From Bryobacterales bacterium (GTDB lineage Bacteria; Acidobacteriota; Terriglobia; Bryobacterales; UBA6623), in NCBI GenBank assembly GCA_026713545.1, contig JAPOOG010000163.1, positions 1 to 47,876 of the forward strand: a stretch of DNA of 47,876 nucleotides. The letters are read 5' to 3'. Under the pieces are notes generated by a model. It searched no databases. It saw nothing but the letters and a program-made list of their open reading frames with translations, and had not been told where the DNA came from. A program made the position numbers and the translations under genes. Shown piece by piece: positions 33,986 to 42,910 of the stretch (position 1 is its first letter; each line of letters starts with the position of its first letter).

Positions 33986-36525
33986 CACTCCATCTCCACG
34001 ATCTTCAGGCTCTCGATCCCCCGATCATCGACGATCTTGACGGCGACGCGCCGGTGCTCGCCGGCTTCGAACGGCAGGGAGACGGTGCCGCGATAGGCTT
34101 CGATCAGGTCTTCGTCGACCGCCGCCTTGAGGTTGCGGGCGAGCTTGGCCCAGCCGTCCTTCTTGCTTGCCATGGGGAAGAACACCTGCCTGGGAAACAG
34201 GCTGCGCCCGTCATAGTCCGGATCGAGCATCCACATGGCGATCTTTTCCGCGCCGCCCGATTCCACGTTGCCGCTCCTGGTGTTGTAGTAGTCGAAACCC
34301 TGCACCGAGACACGGAACTTGCCTTGGGCTTCGCCTTTCTCGATCTGCTCGACTTCCACGTCCGGCTGTCCGATCAGCCAGAAGCTCTCGTTGCTCGCGC
34401 GCCTCTTCTTGAGGTCGTCGGTAAGCAAGTCGGCGTTCATCTGCGCCTTGAGCAGTACGACGCCCGGCCAGTGGGTCTCGTCGATGTCCTTCGATGCCTC
34501 GGGGTCGAACTGGAAGGCCGCGAAGACGATGATCTTGGGCTTGGGAACGAGGCTTTGCGCCTCTTCGATGGCGAGAGCCACTTGGCGCTGCTCCAGCGGC
34601 GCGTGGTCCGGTCCGAACGAGACCGCTACACGTTCCGCTACGGCATCTCCGGGCCGCGTCTCTCCCTCGGCGTGCAGCCATCGGACACCGGGCAACGGCT
34701 CCAGCCGGGCGAACCCAATACGTTGCCCGCCCTTGCCGCGAATGCCGGTCTTGAGAAGCTCGTCGCGCCAGTCGCCTTGGCGCAAGGTCTGCCCCGTGCG
34801 CGTCACGGATTCATCCGCTGGTTGTTCATCGGCTTGATCGACTTCATCCAGTGGATTTACAGCCGGCGCAGGAACGGCCTCGACCGTAAAAGGACCAGTG
34901 ACGCGGGCCTTGCTACGGTCGATTCGAGGCTGGTCATAAAGCATGACTTCGGCGGGCGGCTCGTCGTAACCCAACGTCCTCGCAGATACGGTGGCGACGC
35001 TGCGGTATCGGAGGCCCGCCCCAACTCCTTCATCGGGATGGGCCAGTTCGTAATAGTCGAAATTCGCCGTCATGAGGCGTTGTTTGGCCAAGGCTGTCGC
35101 GACGCGGGAGGTGTCGCAGGTGATCCAGCGACGGCCCCACTGCTCGGCGACATAAGTCGTCGTGCCGCTGCCACAGGTCGGGTCGAAGACCAGATCGCCC
35201 GGGTCGGTGGTCATCAGGATGCAGCGCTGAATCGCCTTCGTAGCGGTCTGGACCACATAGCGCTTGTCGGTGGGCGACATCGGCGCGGCCCAGATATTGT
35301 TGATCCGCCGTCCCGGAACCTCGTCTTCATATCGCTTCCACATCAGCGAAGTCTGTCCCTCAAGCGCCTCAAGCCGGTTCAGTTTGCCGAGCCGGTCCAT
35401 TCCCTCTTTGGAAATTCGCCACTGGCCGTCCCGACTGCAACGAAAGACGCGACCGTCATATTCATAGGATTCAGAGCGGCCGGTTGTGGAAACTCCCTGA
35501 GAATCGAGCGGCATGCGGCGGTATATGCACGCTCCTTTCGGCAGATGCCGGTCCGGGTCGAAACACTCCTCCGGGGTAGGTTTGCGGCATTGCCCGCCGG
35601 GTAGCTCTACCATGACGTGCCAACTGAAGGACTCGATAACCTCGCGCCGCGTAAGCGGTTCGTACAACTGCCGATACTTCGCCAATTTCTGGTCCTTGGC
35701 GTACCAAAGCAGATAGTCCGACACCTGCGGCAAGTTCGATGTAGAACTTGCGCCGGTAGTGGCGTAAGAGATGGTCGCCATCCGGTTCTCCGCGCCGAAT
35801 ATCTCGTCCATGACGACGCCCACGCGATGGATGTTCTCGTCTCCGATCTGCACGAAGACACTGCCGCTCTCATGCAGCAGCTCCCGCGCCAACAGCAAGC
35901 GGTCGCGCAGATAGGCCAAGTAGGAGTGGATGCCGAGTTCCCAGGTGTCGCGGAAAGCTCGGATCTGCTCTGGTTCGCCCGTCAGGTCCTCGTCCCTGCC
36001 GTCGGTCACGTCGCGCTTGTTGACGAAGGGTTGAAAGTTCGAGCCGTAGCGGATGCCGTAGGGCGGGTCGATGTAGACCATCTGCACCTGACCCCCCAGG
36101 CCCTCCTTCTCCAAGAGGCTGTTCATCACCAGCAGGCTATCGCCGGCGACCAGCCGGTTCGTCCAGTTATGCCGGTGTTTATAAAACTCGATGGCCTTGC
36201 GGATCGGCGGGTTTTCCCCGGGCGAGGCGAACAGCGACATCTGCGGTTCCGCGCCGTTGCGCTTCCGCACCGCCTCCACGATGGTGCGCGGGTCGATGCG
36301 TTCATGAACGTGCAGCGAGACGGTCGGCACTTCGAACGAGGTGTGTTCGGCCTTGCCGGCCCATTGCAATTGCGGGTCAAGATGCGGGTCGTAAGCGTAG
36401 GTCTTCTTGTCAGCGTCCTTGTCCGTCTCCGGAGTCACCAGACCGACGGGCGGGTTGTTGACGCGCTCCTTGCCGGGGTGAGTGTAGTGCTCGACCCCAC
36501 GTTGTTTGTTCTTCGTTTGCGCCAT
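33985..36525 (-). CDS. Type III-like site-specific DNA methyltransferase
   Basis: An 846-residue beta-class adenine (or cytosine-N4) methyltransferase. Motif IV is DPPY (153-156, in MVYIDPPYGIRYG), and the AdoMet motif follows it as VFDPTCGSGTTT (about 446-458), the order typical of Mod subunits. Long N-terminal and C-terminal extensions (about 550-846) likely hold target recognition and partner binding. It should protect host sites and guide the Res-like subunit. AAGGA lies near the ATG. The 211 bases between it and the giant XRE-type gene contain no gene I can support, but nothing indicates a terminator, so one long transcript is plausible. Confidence 0.93.
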   Translation of the reverse strand: MAQTKNKQRGVEHYTHPGKERVNNPPVGLVTPETDKDADKKTYAYDPHLDPQLQWAGKAEHTSFEVPTVSLHVHERIDPRTIVEAVRKRNGAEPQMSLFASPGENPPIRKAIEFYKHRHNWTNRLVAGDSLLVMNSLLEKEGLGGQVQMVYIDPPYGIRYGSNFQPFVNKRDVTDGRDEDLTGEPEQIRAFRDTWELGIHSYLAYLRDRLLLARELLHESGSVFVQIGDENIHRVGVVMDEIFGAENRMATISYATTGASSTSNLPQVSDYLLWYAKDQKLAKYRQLYEPLTRREVIESFSWHVMVELPGGQCRKPTPEECFDPDRHLPKGACIYRRMPLDSQGVSTTGRSESYEYDGRVFRCSRDGQWRISKEGMDRLGKLNRLEALEGQTSLMWKRYEDEVPGRRINNIWAAPMSPTDKRYVVQTATKAIQRCILMTTDPGDLVFDPTCGSGTTTYVAEQWGRRWITCDTSRVATALAKQRLMTANFDYYELAHPDEGVGAGLRYRSVATVSARTLGYDEPPAEVMLYDQPRIDRSKARVTGPFTVEAVPAPAVNPLDEVDQADEQPADESVTRTGQTLRQGDWRDELLKTGIRGKGGQRIGFARLEPLPGVRWLHAEGETRPGDAVAERVAVSFGPDHAPLEQRQVALAIEEAQSLVPKPKIIVFAAFQFDPEASKDIDETHWPGVVLLKAQMNADLLTDDLKKRRASNESFWLIGQPDVEVEQIEKGEAQGKFRVSVQGFDYYNTRSGNVESGGAEKIAMWMLDPDYDGRSLFPRQVFFPMASKKDGWAKLARNLKAAVDEDLIEAYRGTVSLPFEAGEHRRVAVKIVDDRGIESLKIVEME

Positions 36526-36736
36526 GGCGTTTCCTTCAGCCCCTAGCCCCTGCCCCGCCTTGAGAAGAGTTGGCCGTCATCTCGTGATCTGTCGCGTCGA
36601 TTCTCGATCGCCCCGATCCGGCATTTCTTTTCGATCTCGCAAGTCCGTGCTCACCCGGACCTTGCAGTGGACCACATCGCTTCGAAACAAGGCGGTCGTC
36701 CCATTTCGGGAATGCACCGCGTCTTGTGACTAATGC

Positions 36737-39700
36737 TCAACCTGCGCGCCTCTTTTCGATTTCCGCTTCGTCGTCCCACCACTTTGCCTCCCTGTCGTAA
36801 GCTGCCGCGATGCTTTCGATGACACTGCTGACATAGGGATATTCGAAAGCGCGTTGCTTTGCTTGGCTCCGGTATGTTGCGGCAAGATCGCGTTCCTGCG
36901 CCCCACCCTTCACGCTCCGATGCACCACGCCGCGCCCATTGCATACACCAATGTGGAAGCCGTTGCCGATCTCTGTGGAAGCAATCCTTTCCATCGCTTC
37001 GCAGACTGGCTGGCACGGCCAGATGCCGTCCTCTTCGGTTGGAGCCCTGGACAGAAGCTGACCGATGTGTTGATCACCGATCGCCGCGCGGTCATGTTCA
37101 GCGCAGAGCCGCCGCACTTCGGTCACCCAAGCCAATAACACTTTGTCATCGATCTTGCCGTCTGTCCCAGTACCCGGGATGTGCTTCATTTGACCAAGGA
37201 GGCGATGGCAAGAGACGGCCATGGCGTCACGCCGCTTGGGGTCTTCGATACGCCATGCTGGCGGGTCCTGACCACCGTGGCTGCGCTTGTACACAAAAGC
37301 CAGAACTTCAACGAATAATGCCGGAGAATTGGCAATTTGTCGTTCCAGATTGGGAATGCCATGTTCGCTGCGATCAAGGGCATCGACATATAGGAACTCA
37401 AGCTGCGCCATCTCGTCCGGGCTGACGTTGGGCCGACCATCAAGTGCCTTCAGCGCATCGGAGATTTGGTGAGCATCGAGTCTGTAATGCTCCGAGGGCT
37501 CGGTGTCCACGGTCGCAACGGCGAGGAGCAGACGCTTCAGCCGCGATGTCTCGATCTGCCGCCAAGCGAAACGTACGGTATGGAAAGCGGCGTGCGGGCG
37601 CTGGGCTTCGAGCAGGCGATCGATCAGCTCGATCAGTTCCGCTTCTCTGAAGCGGTTCCAGTACGGAAAGACTTCTTGCCAATATCGATCCCTGACTTCG
37701 TTGTCGAATCGATCGAGCAGACGCCACGTGCCCTGTCCGAAAGGGCCGCACAGGAACAACCGCAGTGTCCGATTGGTGTCTGCGCTCGTTGCAACATCCA
37801 AGAGGATCTTGTCCCGCGCTTCGTCTTCAACAACTAGCAGAAAACCCCGAATGCAGCCCTCAAACTCCTTCTCAAGGTCACCAGTGACGGAAAGACATTG
37901 CCTCAAAAAATCAGCCTGTGCATCCGCGTCCGTGATGCTCAGCACCAGAGAGCTCCCTACAACATCAGCTACTCCACCCCCGGACAGGAGAGCCTTCACA
38001 CCTTCAAAACCGCGTTCCGTCCATATCTCGGCCATCGCCGAGCAGCGTTGCCCGTGGATTCTCTCCTCGTGCTTGGCATAGTCGATATCGCCATCCTCGG
38101 ACTCGTCGGCGGAAAACTCAATCCACTTTTGGGCGAAGAGCCAAGCGTGCCGGACGACGGAATCGCAGGACTCCAAATTCACGTATGCCCTGCGCGCCCG
38201 GTCTCTTGTCGTGTCACTCAAGCCGCGCCGGTGACCGAATCGCGTAAATGCAAATCCGCGAATCCGCTCTCGGAGATCGGCCTTGGCGCTGTCATCGGTT
38301 TCCGTAGCCGCCCATGTGTCGATCAGGTCCCAAACCTTAGCTTGGTCTTTTTCGGGCATTGGCTGGAGCCGTTCGACGAGATCCCCAAGCGTCTTCTGAT
38401 CGTGCTTTGGCCATGCGAGCGCGAGATCGATCGCTTTGAGTATGAACTTTTTCCTTTCTTCCCCCGTCACCCGCCGCCCGGCACCTGTGGCATCGTTGCG
38501 CCAACGTGGCCGGCAGCTGTCAAATCCAGTCTGTTGATAAGCAGTGAATTGCTCGACACAAATCTGCCAGCCGATATCCGGAAACCGCCTCGTCAGCGTC
38601 TCAAGGGCCGTCATCCGCTCTTCGAGTGAAGCCGCTGTCTGCGGCATCCAAAACCGGTAGATCGCTGCCAAGCTGGCGATTGGCTTGTTGCTCCAATTGT
38701 CCTCGATAACGGTCCCCGACAACTTGGCGAGTAACGTGCTAACGCGTACGATATGCTTCCAGGCGAGGCACTCCAGCGCCCATAAGAGCCCTGTTCGCGG
38801 GCACCAACCGAACACGGGGGTGCTGTCGGCCGGCTCTAGGAGGCCAAGCACGACTGGCCGGGTTTGCTGCAAGTCCGTCTCAAGCAGACTCATGAATGTG
38901 TCCGGCGCTGCCTCGGCATAGCGTGGAAGGTCATTGTTATGCGAGAGCAGCTTTTCGAGGGTTAGAGGCGTCAGCAACCTATGGATGAGCGAAGAGACAC
39001 AAGCTTCTACATCAATTCCAAGCCGGTTCCGGAACAGGTTGTTGCCGTGGACAGAGAGGATGACGAGGGTTTCACAGACACCCTCGCGCAACGCGGCAGA
39101 GTGATCGCGCACTTTGTCATATAGTCCCGCCGCCCACCTCTGGTCCTCCGGCAACTCAAGCGCCGGATCAGCCTCGGAGAGCACGTATTCAGCGAGCCAG
39201 AAGAATTCCTTGAGGTCCCTTTCGGTTACATGCTTGTTGATCGCGAACACGGCGTCGATTTTCGAAGCGACCCCGCGATGTTGCCCGGCTGACCAGACGG
39301 GACTGTCATCGAATTGCCTTAGGTGCGCGAAGCTCACCTCAATTTTCTGATAGGGTCTATCAGCAAGGACTTCGAATACTTCACAGTCGGCACTGGACTG
39401 TGCGTTCCATGCGCCGACCAGGGCCATCGGGATCAGATCCCGCGCCGTCTGCGCATCTCCGGCCCATTGGGGTTTCTTGATGGCGTCGACCTCCGAGAGC
39501 CGCCGCAGCAGGATGGTCGGCGAGCGTCCCGACTCCCTTTCGAGCTGCTCGGCCCTATCGCGGTCGATGCCCATCACGGCAAGTGCTTTCATGAAGCTAT
39601 CGTGGTCCAAAAGGTCGAGCGCGATATTGGGCTTTGGATCGACGGCGTTGCGGGGGCGCACTACGATGCAGTGGTGCCGCCGGTACACTTCACCGATTGC

Positions 39701-40810
39701 ACGTTCGGTCTCCTGGCTGCACACGACAGCGATGAACGGCTGCGACGACGGGGCCAGAAGTCTCAGGGTGTCCGCCGATTCGAAGAGGACGGCGCGGTCG
39801 CATGCTCCGGCCGGCAGGTCATCCTGACGCAGCAGGCAGGCGATGAATGCGACAGCCTCTTCCCTGGAGTCGGCCGCAACGGTGAACGGGCGGTCCGGGG
39901 TCGCCCTCAGCCAGTCGCGGAAGCCTTTTTCGTGCCGGTCAAGGGACGGCTTGAAGATCGTAGCAGTCATCGGCGGCTCGCTCGCTGCTGCCCATCGCTC
40001 CCAGCATTGCCCGATCGTCTGAAAACCGCTCGTGGGCATCCCCAGCTTCCCGGCCAGCCAGATTCGTGGCGCGACCGTAGTCTCCAGCCACTGTTCCAGA
40101 TCACTCGCGTCGAACGCCCGCACCGACTTCCAATCGCCGGAAGCATTCTTGCTTTCGGCCCAATCGTTCTTGCCCGGCCAGTTGCGCGGGGTGACAAACA
40201 CGAAGGTGCAATCCGCACGCTCCTCAGGCGTGAGCATGGCTAGACGTGCTTGGTAGTCATGTTCGGCCTTGTCTCTCGGGCGCTGCCCGACACCGAACTC
40301 CCAGCCCGACTGGCCAGCCGGCACCCAGGGTGTCGCCGCCTCCGCTTCGACCCAGCCGTCCCAGCCGTGACGCTGGGCGTTGTCGAACCCGGGGAAGTCG
40401 ACACGGCGCAGTTCACGCCCCGTCGCGTGGATCAGCCGGCGCAGCAGAACCGGTAGATGCTGGCGTGCTTCGATGTCTGTACCCGTCCAACCTTCGATTT
40501 GCCTCGCCTTGATGGTGAGGAAGTCTGGTACGTAGGCGCCGACCGGCACGGCACGATCCTCGTCGCGTTGGAGTTCGCGTCCGGCAGTCGATTGGAGATG
40601 GAGGAGTTGTTTCCGGTCCGCACCGAACGTTTTCTCTAACCGTAGCGCCATCCTGGAAGTCAGTGCCATTTTGCCGTTCAGGAGATTCGACAGCGCTGGC
40701 CTGCCGACGCCCAACCTTCGGGCGGCGTCCGTTACCGACATCCCGCGAGGGATGACCTGCTGTCGAATGAAACGGCCGACATCCACGAAGCGGGTTCCCG
40801 ATCTCGCCAT
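36737..40810 (-). CDS. Giant XRE/HigA-like fusion protein, putative defence sensor-effector
   Basis: A 1357-residue cytoplasmic protein. Residues 5-70 are a HigA/XRE-type helix-turn-helix (VTDAARRLGVGRPALSNLLN, then MALRLEKTFGAD). Residues about 135-260 look like a restriction-endonuclease-fold segment (RHGWDGWVEAEAATPWVPAG, then WEFGVGQ and KAEHDYQAR; VFVTPRNWPGK, VRAFDASDLEQWLE), with D151, E171 and Q176 or K181 as possible site residues. A central part (about 290-480) recalls a STAND/AAA region but has no Walker A (the place reads FTVAADSREEAVAF). The remaining 850 residues are alpha-helical, repeat-like and rich in Trp and Leu. No membrane segment is seen. ATG 40810 follows a -10 box by seven bases, so translation is probably leaderless. 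The function is unknown. Confidence 0.8.
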   Translation of the reverse strand: MARSGTRFVDVGRFIRQQVIPRGMSVTDAARRLGVGRPALSNLLNGKMALTSRMALRLEKTFGADRKQLLHLQSTAGRELQRDEDRAVPVGAYVPDFLTIKARQIEGWTGTDIEARQHLPVLLRRLIHATGRELRRVDFPGFDNAQRHGWDGWVEAEAATPWVPAGQSGWEFGVGQRPRDKAEHDYQARLAMLTPEERADCTFVFVTPRNWPGKNDWAESKNASGDWKSVRAFDASDLEQWLETTVAPRIWLAGKLGMPTSGFQTIGQCWERWAAASEPPMTATIFKPSLDRHEKGFRDWLRATPDRPFTVAADSREEAVAFIACLLRQDDLPAGACDRAVLFESADTLRLLAPSSQPFIAVVCSQETERAIGEVYRRHHCIVVRPRNAVDPKPNIALDLLDHDSFMKALAVMGIDRDRAEQLERESGRSPTILLRRLSEVDAIKKPQWAGDAQTARDLIPMALVGAWNAQSSADCEVFEVLADRPYQKIEVSFAHLRQFDDSPVWSAGQHRGVASKIDAVFAINKHVTERDLKEFFWLAEYVLSEADPALELPEDQRWAAGLYDKVRDHSAALREGVCETLVILSVHGNNLFRNRLGIDVEACVSSLIHRLLTPLTLEKLLSHNNDLPRYAEAAPDTFMSLLETDLQQTRPVVLGLLEPADSTPVFGWCPRTGLLWALECLAWKHIVRVSTLLAKLSGTVIEDNWSNKPIASLAAIYRFWMPQTAASLEERMTALETLTRRFPDIGWQICVEQFTAYQQTGFDSCRPRWRNDATGAGRRVTGEERKKFILKAIDLALAWPKHDQKTLGDLVERLQPMPEKDQAKVWDLIDTWAATETDDSAKADLRERIRGFAFTRFGHRRGLSDTTRDRARRAYVNLESCDSVVRHAWLFAQKWIEFSADESEDGDIDYAKHEERIHGQRCSAMAEIWTERGFEGVKALLSGGGVADVVGSSLVLSITDADAQADFLRQCLSVTGDLEKEFEGCIRGFLLVVEDEARDKILLDVATSADTNRTLRLFLCGPFGQGTWRLLDRFDNEVRDRYWQEVFPYWNRFREAELIELIDRLLEAQRPHAAFHTVRFAWRQIETSRLKRLLLAVATVDTEPSEHYRLDAHQISDALKALDGRPNVSPDEMAQLEFLYVDALDRSEHGIPNLERQIANSPALFVEVLAFVYKRSHGGQDPPAWRIEDPKRRDAMAVSCHRLLGQMKHIPGTGTDGKIDDKVLLAWVTEVRRLCAEHDRAAIGDQHIGQLLSRAPTEEDGIWPCQPVCEAMERIASTEIGNGFHIGVCNGRGVVHRSVKGGAQERDLAATYRSQAKQRAFEYPYVSSVIESIAAAYDREAKWWDDEAEIEKRRAG

Positions 40811-40817
40811 AAACCCT

Positions 40818-40847
40818 ATTGTATCCTGTCGTGCTACAAAGTACAAT
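40818..40847 (-). promoter_or_regulatory. Palindromic promoter/operator of the defence operon
   Basis: ATTGTA and TACAAT form a 6-bp inverted repeat with an 18-base centre. On the minus strand this reads TTGTAC, 17 bases, then TACAAT, which fits a -35/-10 pair; TACAAT lies seven bases before the ATG at 40810. The plus strand reads TTGTAT, 17 bases, TACAAT in the same way. A TGTA-N11-TACA dyad sits inside. The HTH domain encoded by the first gene could bind here and autorepress, as HigA-type antitoxins do; that link is inference. Confidence 0.6.
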
Positions 40848-40967
40848 CTGCAATGCGGCTATTGCACGGGAAGACATTCGAGCCCTGACCACGGCATCGC
40901 TGAGCCGCTTCGGCAACGGCCCCAGAGTGCTAATCACGCACTCTACCGGTCAAGAACTTTCAATCCG

Positions 40968-41867
40968 CTACAGCGCTGCCAACGATTCCAAATACCCCCG
41001 GGCCCGATTGATCTCCGCCGACACCATCCCGGCCGTCGGCAGGATCGGGATGCCGCGCGGATACGGGTGCATGAAGACCGAGACGAAGCCTCGATAGCCG
41101 CTCTGCTTCAGCGCTTTGACGATCGGGCCGAAGTCCAGCGGCCCCCTGCCGGGCATTTGGAGCAATTCGTCCTGCTTCGGCAGTTTGCCGGACCCCTTGC
41201 CGTGCTGCCAGGCGTAGAACATCGCCATGCGGTCGCCGAGGTCGCGGATCAGACCGGCAATCAGGTCCGGATTCTGCGGCAGGTGATAGGGCGCCAGGGC
41301 GATCCCCAGGTGCTTTGACGGCATGTACTCGACCAGCCACTTCACGGCGTCCGGAGAATCGATCAGGTTGTTCCCGTGATTCTCGATACCGATCGTCACG
41401 CCGGCCTGCTCGGCGGCGTCGACATGCGGCTTGAGCTGTGCGGCGAATTCCTGGACGGCCGCCCTCAATTCCGCGCCGCTGAGGCCCTTCGGCCCCCTCC
41501 CGCCGCAGATCAGCAGTTCCGCCCCGAACTTGCGGGCGACTGGCATTTCCGCTTGCAGGCCGAACGGTCCGAGGTCGTAGTGCGTCAGCGCCCCGAGCTT
41601 GACTCGATGGCGCTCGAGCAGGGCCGCGAAGGCGTCGTGCCCCATTACCTCCATCTGCTCGCGCTGGTTCCCGTGGACGCGCGGCCAGATATCGATGTGC
41701 TCGGCGCCGGTCTTGCGGACCTCCGGGACGATGCTCTCGACCGGCATCGTCCCGTACATGCAGGAGGAGAGCGCATACCGGAACTCGCCCGGCGAGGTTG
41801 CCCGCAACCCTCCACCCGAGCCGGCAACCGCTCCGGCAAGACAGCGGGCAAACCGCCTTCGATTCAT
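40968..41867 (-). CDS. Tat-exported sugar phosphate isomerase/epimerase-like TIM barrel
   Basis: A protein of about 299 residues with a twin-arginine type signal (MNRRRFARCLAGAVAGSGGG), then an AP-endonuclease-2/xylose-isomerase-like barrel. Segments are YALSSCMYG, AEHIDIWPRVHGN, GAELLICGGRGPKG, AEQAGVTIGIENHGN (metal-site Glu and His), HLGIALAPYHLPQNPD and the C-terminal GYRGFVSVFMHP. Such exported isomerases are abundant in Acidobacteriota and Planctomycetes and act in sugar metabolism; the substrate is unknown. ATG 41867 gives the best Tat signal, and ATG 41897 is possible. Upstream lies only family C repeat DNA, so the promoter is not evident. Confidence 0.82.
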   Translation of the reverse strand: MNRRRFARCLAGAVAGSGGGLRATSPGEFRYALSSCMYGTMPVESIVPEVRKTGAEHIDIWPRVHGNQREQMEVMGHDAFAALLERHRVKLGALTHYDLGPFGLQAEMPVARKFGAELLICGGRGPKGLSGAELRAAVQEFAAQLKPHVDAAEQAGVTIGIENHGNNLIDSPDAVKWLVEYMPSKHLGIALAPYHLPQNPDLIAGLIRDLGDRMAMFYAWQHGKGSGKLPKQDELLQMPGRGPLDFGPIVKALKQSGYRGFVSVFMHPYPRGIPILPTAGMVSAEINRARGYLESLAAL

Positions 41868-41904
41868 GGGGTTTGCAGTCGTCACGCGAAGGTCCATAAA
41901 GGTT

Positions 41905-41996
41905 TTCCACGAATCACGAAACACGGCCTTTATGTTTTCCACTAACAACTAAAAACGAACAACTAAAAACTATCCACTATCCACGGCCTTTTCCCC
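41905..41996. repeat. Family C degenerate word repeat
   Basis: The run reads TTTCCACGAATCACGAAACA, then CGGCCTTTATGTTTTCC, then words of the type ACTAACAACTAAAAAC and TATCCACTATCCACGGCC. Its right part overlaps the 3' end of the ROK kinase gene and supplies its last codons and stop. Related runs occur at 27269, 42832, 43121, 44777, 45124 and 47605. Confidence 0.7.
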
Positions 41997-42697
41997 CGCC
42001 ATAGGGCGATGCCGCCGAGCAGACCCGCGACGTTTGGAACGATCCGGACATTCTTCGGCAGCTCGAACTCGATCTTGCGCGCGTTGCCGCCGCCCAGATA
42101 GAGCATCCGGTAACTGAAAACCCGCTCCCAGACCTTGATGGCTTTCTTCAGCCGCTGATTCCACTTCTCTTTTCCGGCTTTCTTCATGGCGGCGTTGCCC
42201 AGGCACTCCTCGTAGGTGCGGCCCTTCGAGAAGGGGTGATGACCGAACTCGAGATTCGGCACGGAATGACCGTCGACATAGAGGGCCGTACCGATCCCTG
42301 TCCCCAGTGTGATGACCAGCTCGACCCCCCGGCCGTCAATCACGCCCAGGCCCTGCACGTCCGCGTCGTTCGCCACGCGAACCGGCTTCTTCGTCATGTC
42401 CTCCAGAGCCTTGACGATGTTGAACCCGTCCCAGGCAGGGCCGAGGTTCACCGCCTGATGGACCACGCCGTCGACCACGATTCCGGGAAATCCGACAGAA
42501 ATCCTGTCAAACTCCCCCTGAGTGGCGATTTGCTCGCCAAGCACGGCGAGCACCTTGTCGGGGGTGCGATTCTTCGGCGTCGGCGTCCGCGATCGTTCCA
42601 TGATCGGGCGCCCTTCGCCGTCCAGGACGATCATCTTCAGCCCCGAGCCGCCGATGTCGATGGCCAACGTGCGGATACCGCAGGAATCGTTCGCCAT
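41963..42697 (-). CDS. ROK-family kinase, polyphosphate-glucokinase-like
   Basis: A 244-residue sugar kinase of the ROK/actin-like ATPase fold. The phosphate-1 motif is LAIDIGGSGLKMIVLD, the sugar-binding part is SVGFPGIV then VRVANDADVQGLG (catalytic Asp) and the phosphate-2 motif is TLGTGIGTALYVDG. Short length and the HHPFSKGRTYEECLG segment match polyphosphate glucokinase-type proteins, so polyphosphate or ATP may be the donor. The final residues (KRPWIVDSF) and stop codon are encoded by family C repeat sequence, so the natural C-terminus has probably been replaced. Confidence 0.87.
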   Translation of the reverse strand: MANDSCGIRTLAIDIGGSGLKMIVLDGEGRPIMERSRTPTPKNRTPDKVLAVLGEQIATQGEFDRISVGFPGIVVDGVVHQAVNLGPAWDGFNIVKALEDMTKKPVRVANDADVQGLGVIDGRGVELVITLGTGIGTALYVDGHSVPNLEFGHHPFSKGRTYEECLGNAAMKKAGKEKWNQRLKKAIKVWERVFSYRMLYLGGGNARKIEFELPKNVRIVPNVAGLLGGIALWRGKRPWIVDSF

Positions 42698-42910
42698 GGT
42701 TGGAGTCTAGCAGTCCGTGGTGAACCCCCGCGAGGCGCCGGGAGCGGCCCGCGTAGCACCAGGAACGGCGCTGCGCCAGGCTGAAAAGCGACAAGCCGCG
42801 AGCCGTCCGAGCCCGCAACACGTCCTGTAAGGTTTTTTGTGATTCACGAGTCGCGGAGCACGACTTTTTTCGAGACCTGAATCGCGAGACACGAGTCAAG
42901 GCCTTTACGG

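Noticed and set aside
33928..35604. Long plus-strand open frame opposite the methyltransferase gene
   Set aside because: It is a shadow of the Mod-like gene, whose DPPY and FDPTCGSG motifs are clear on the minus strand.
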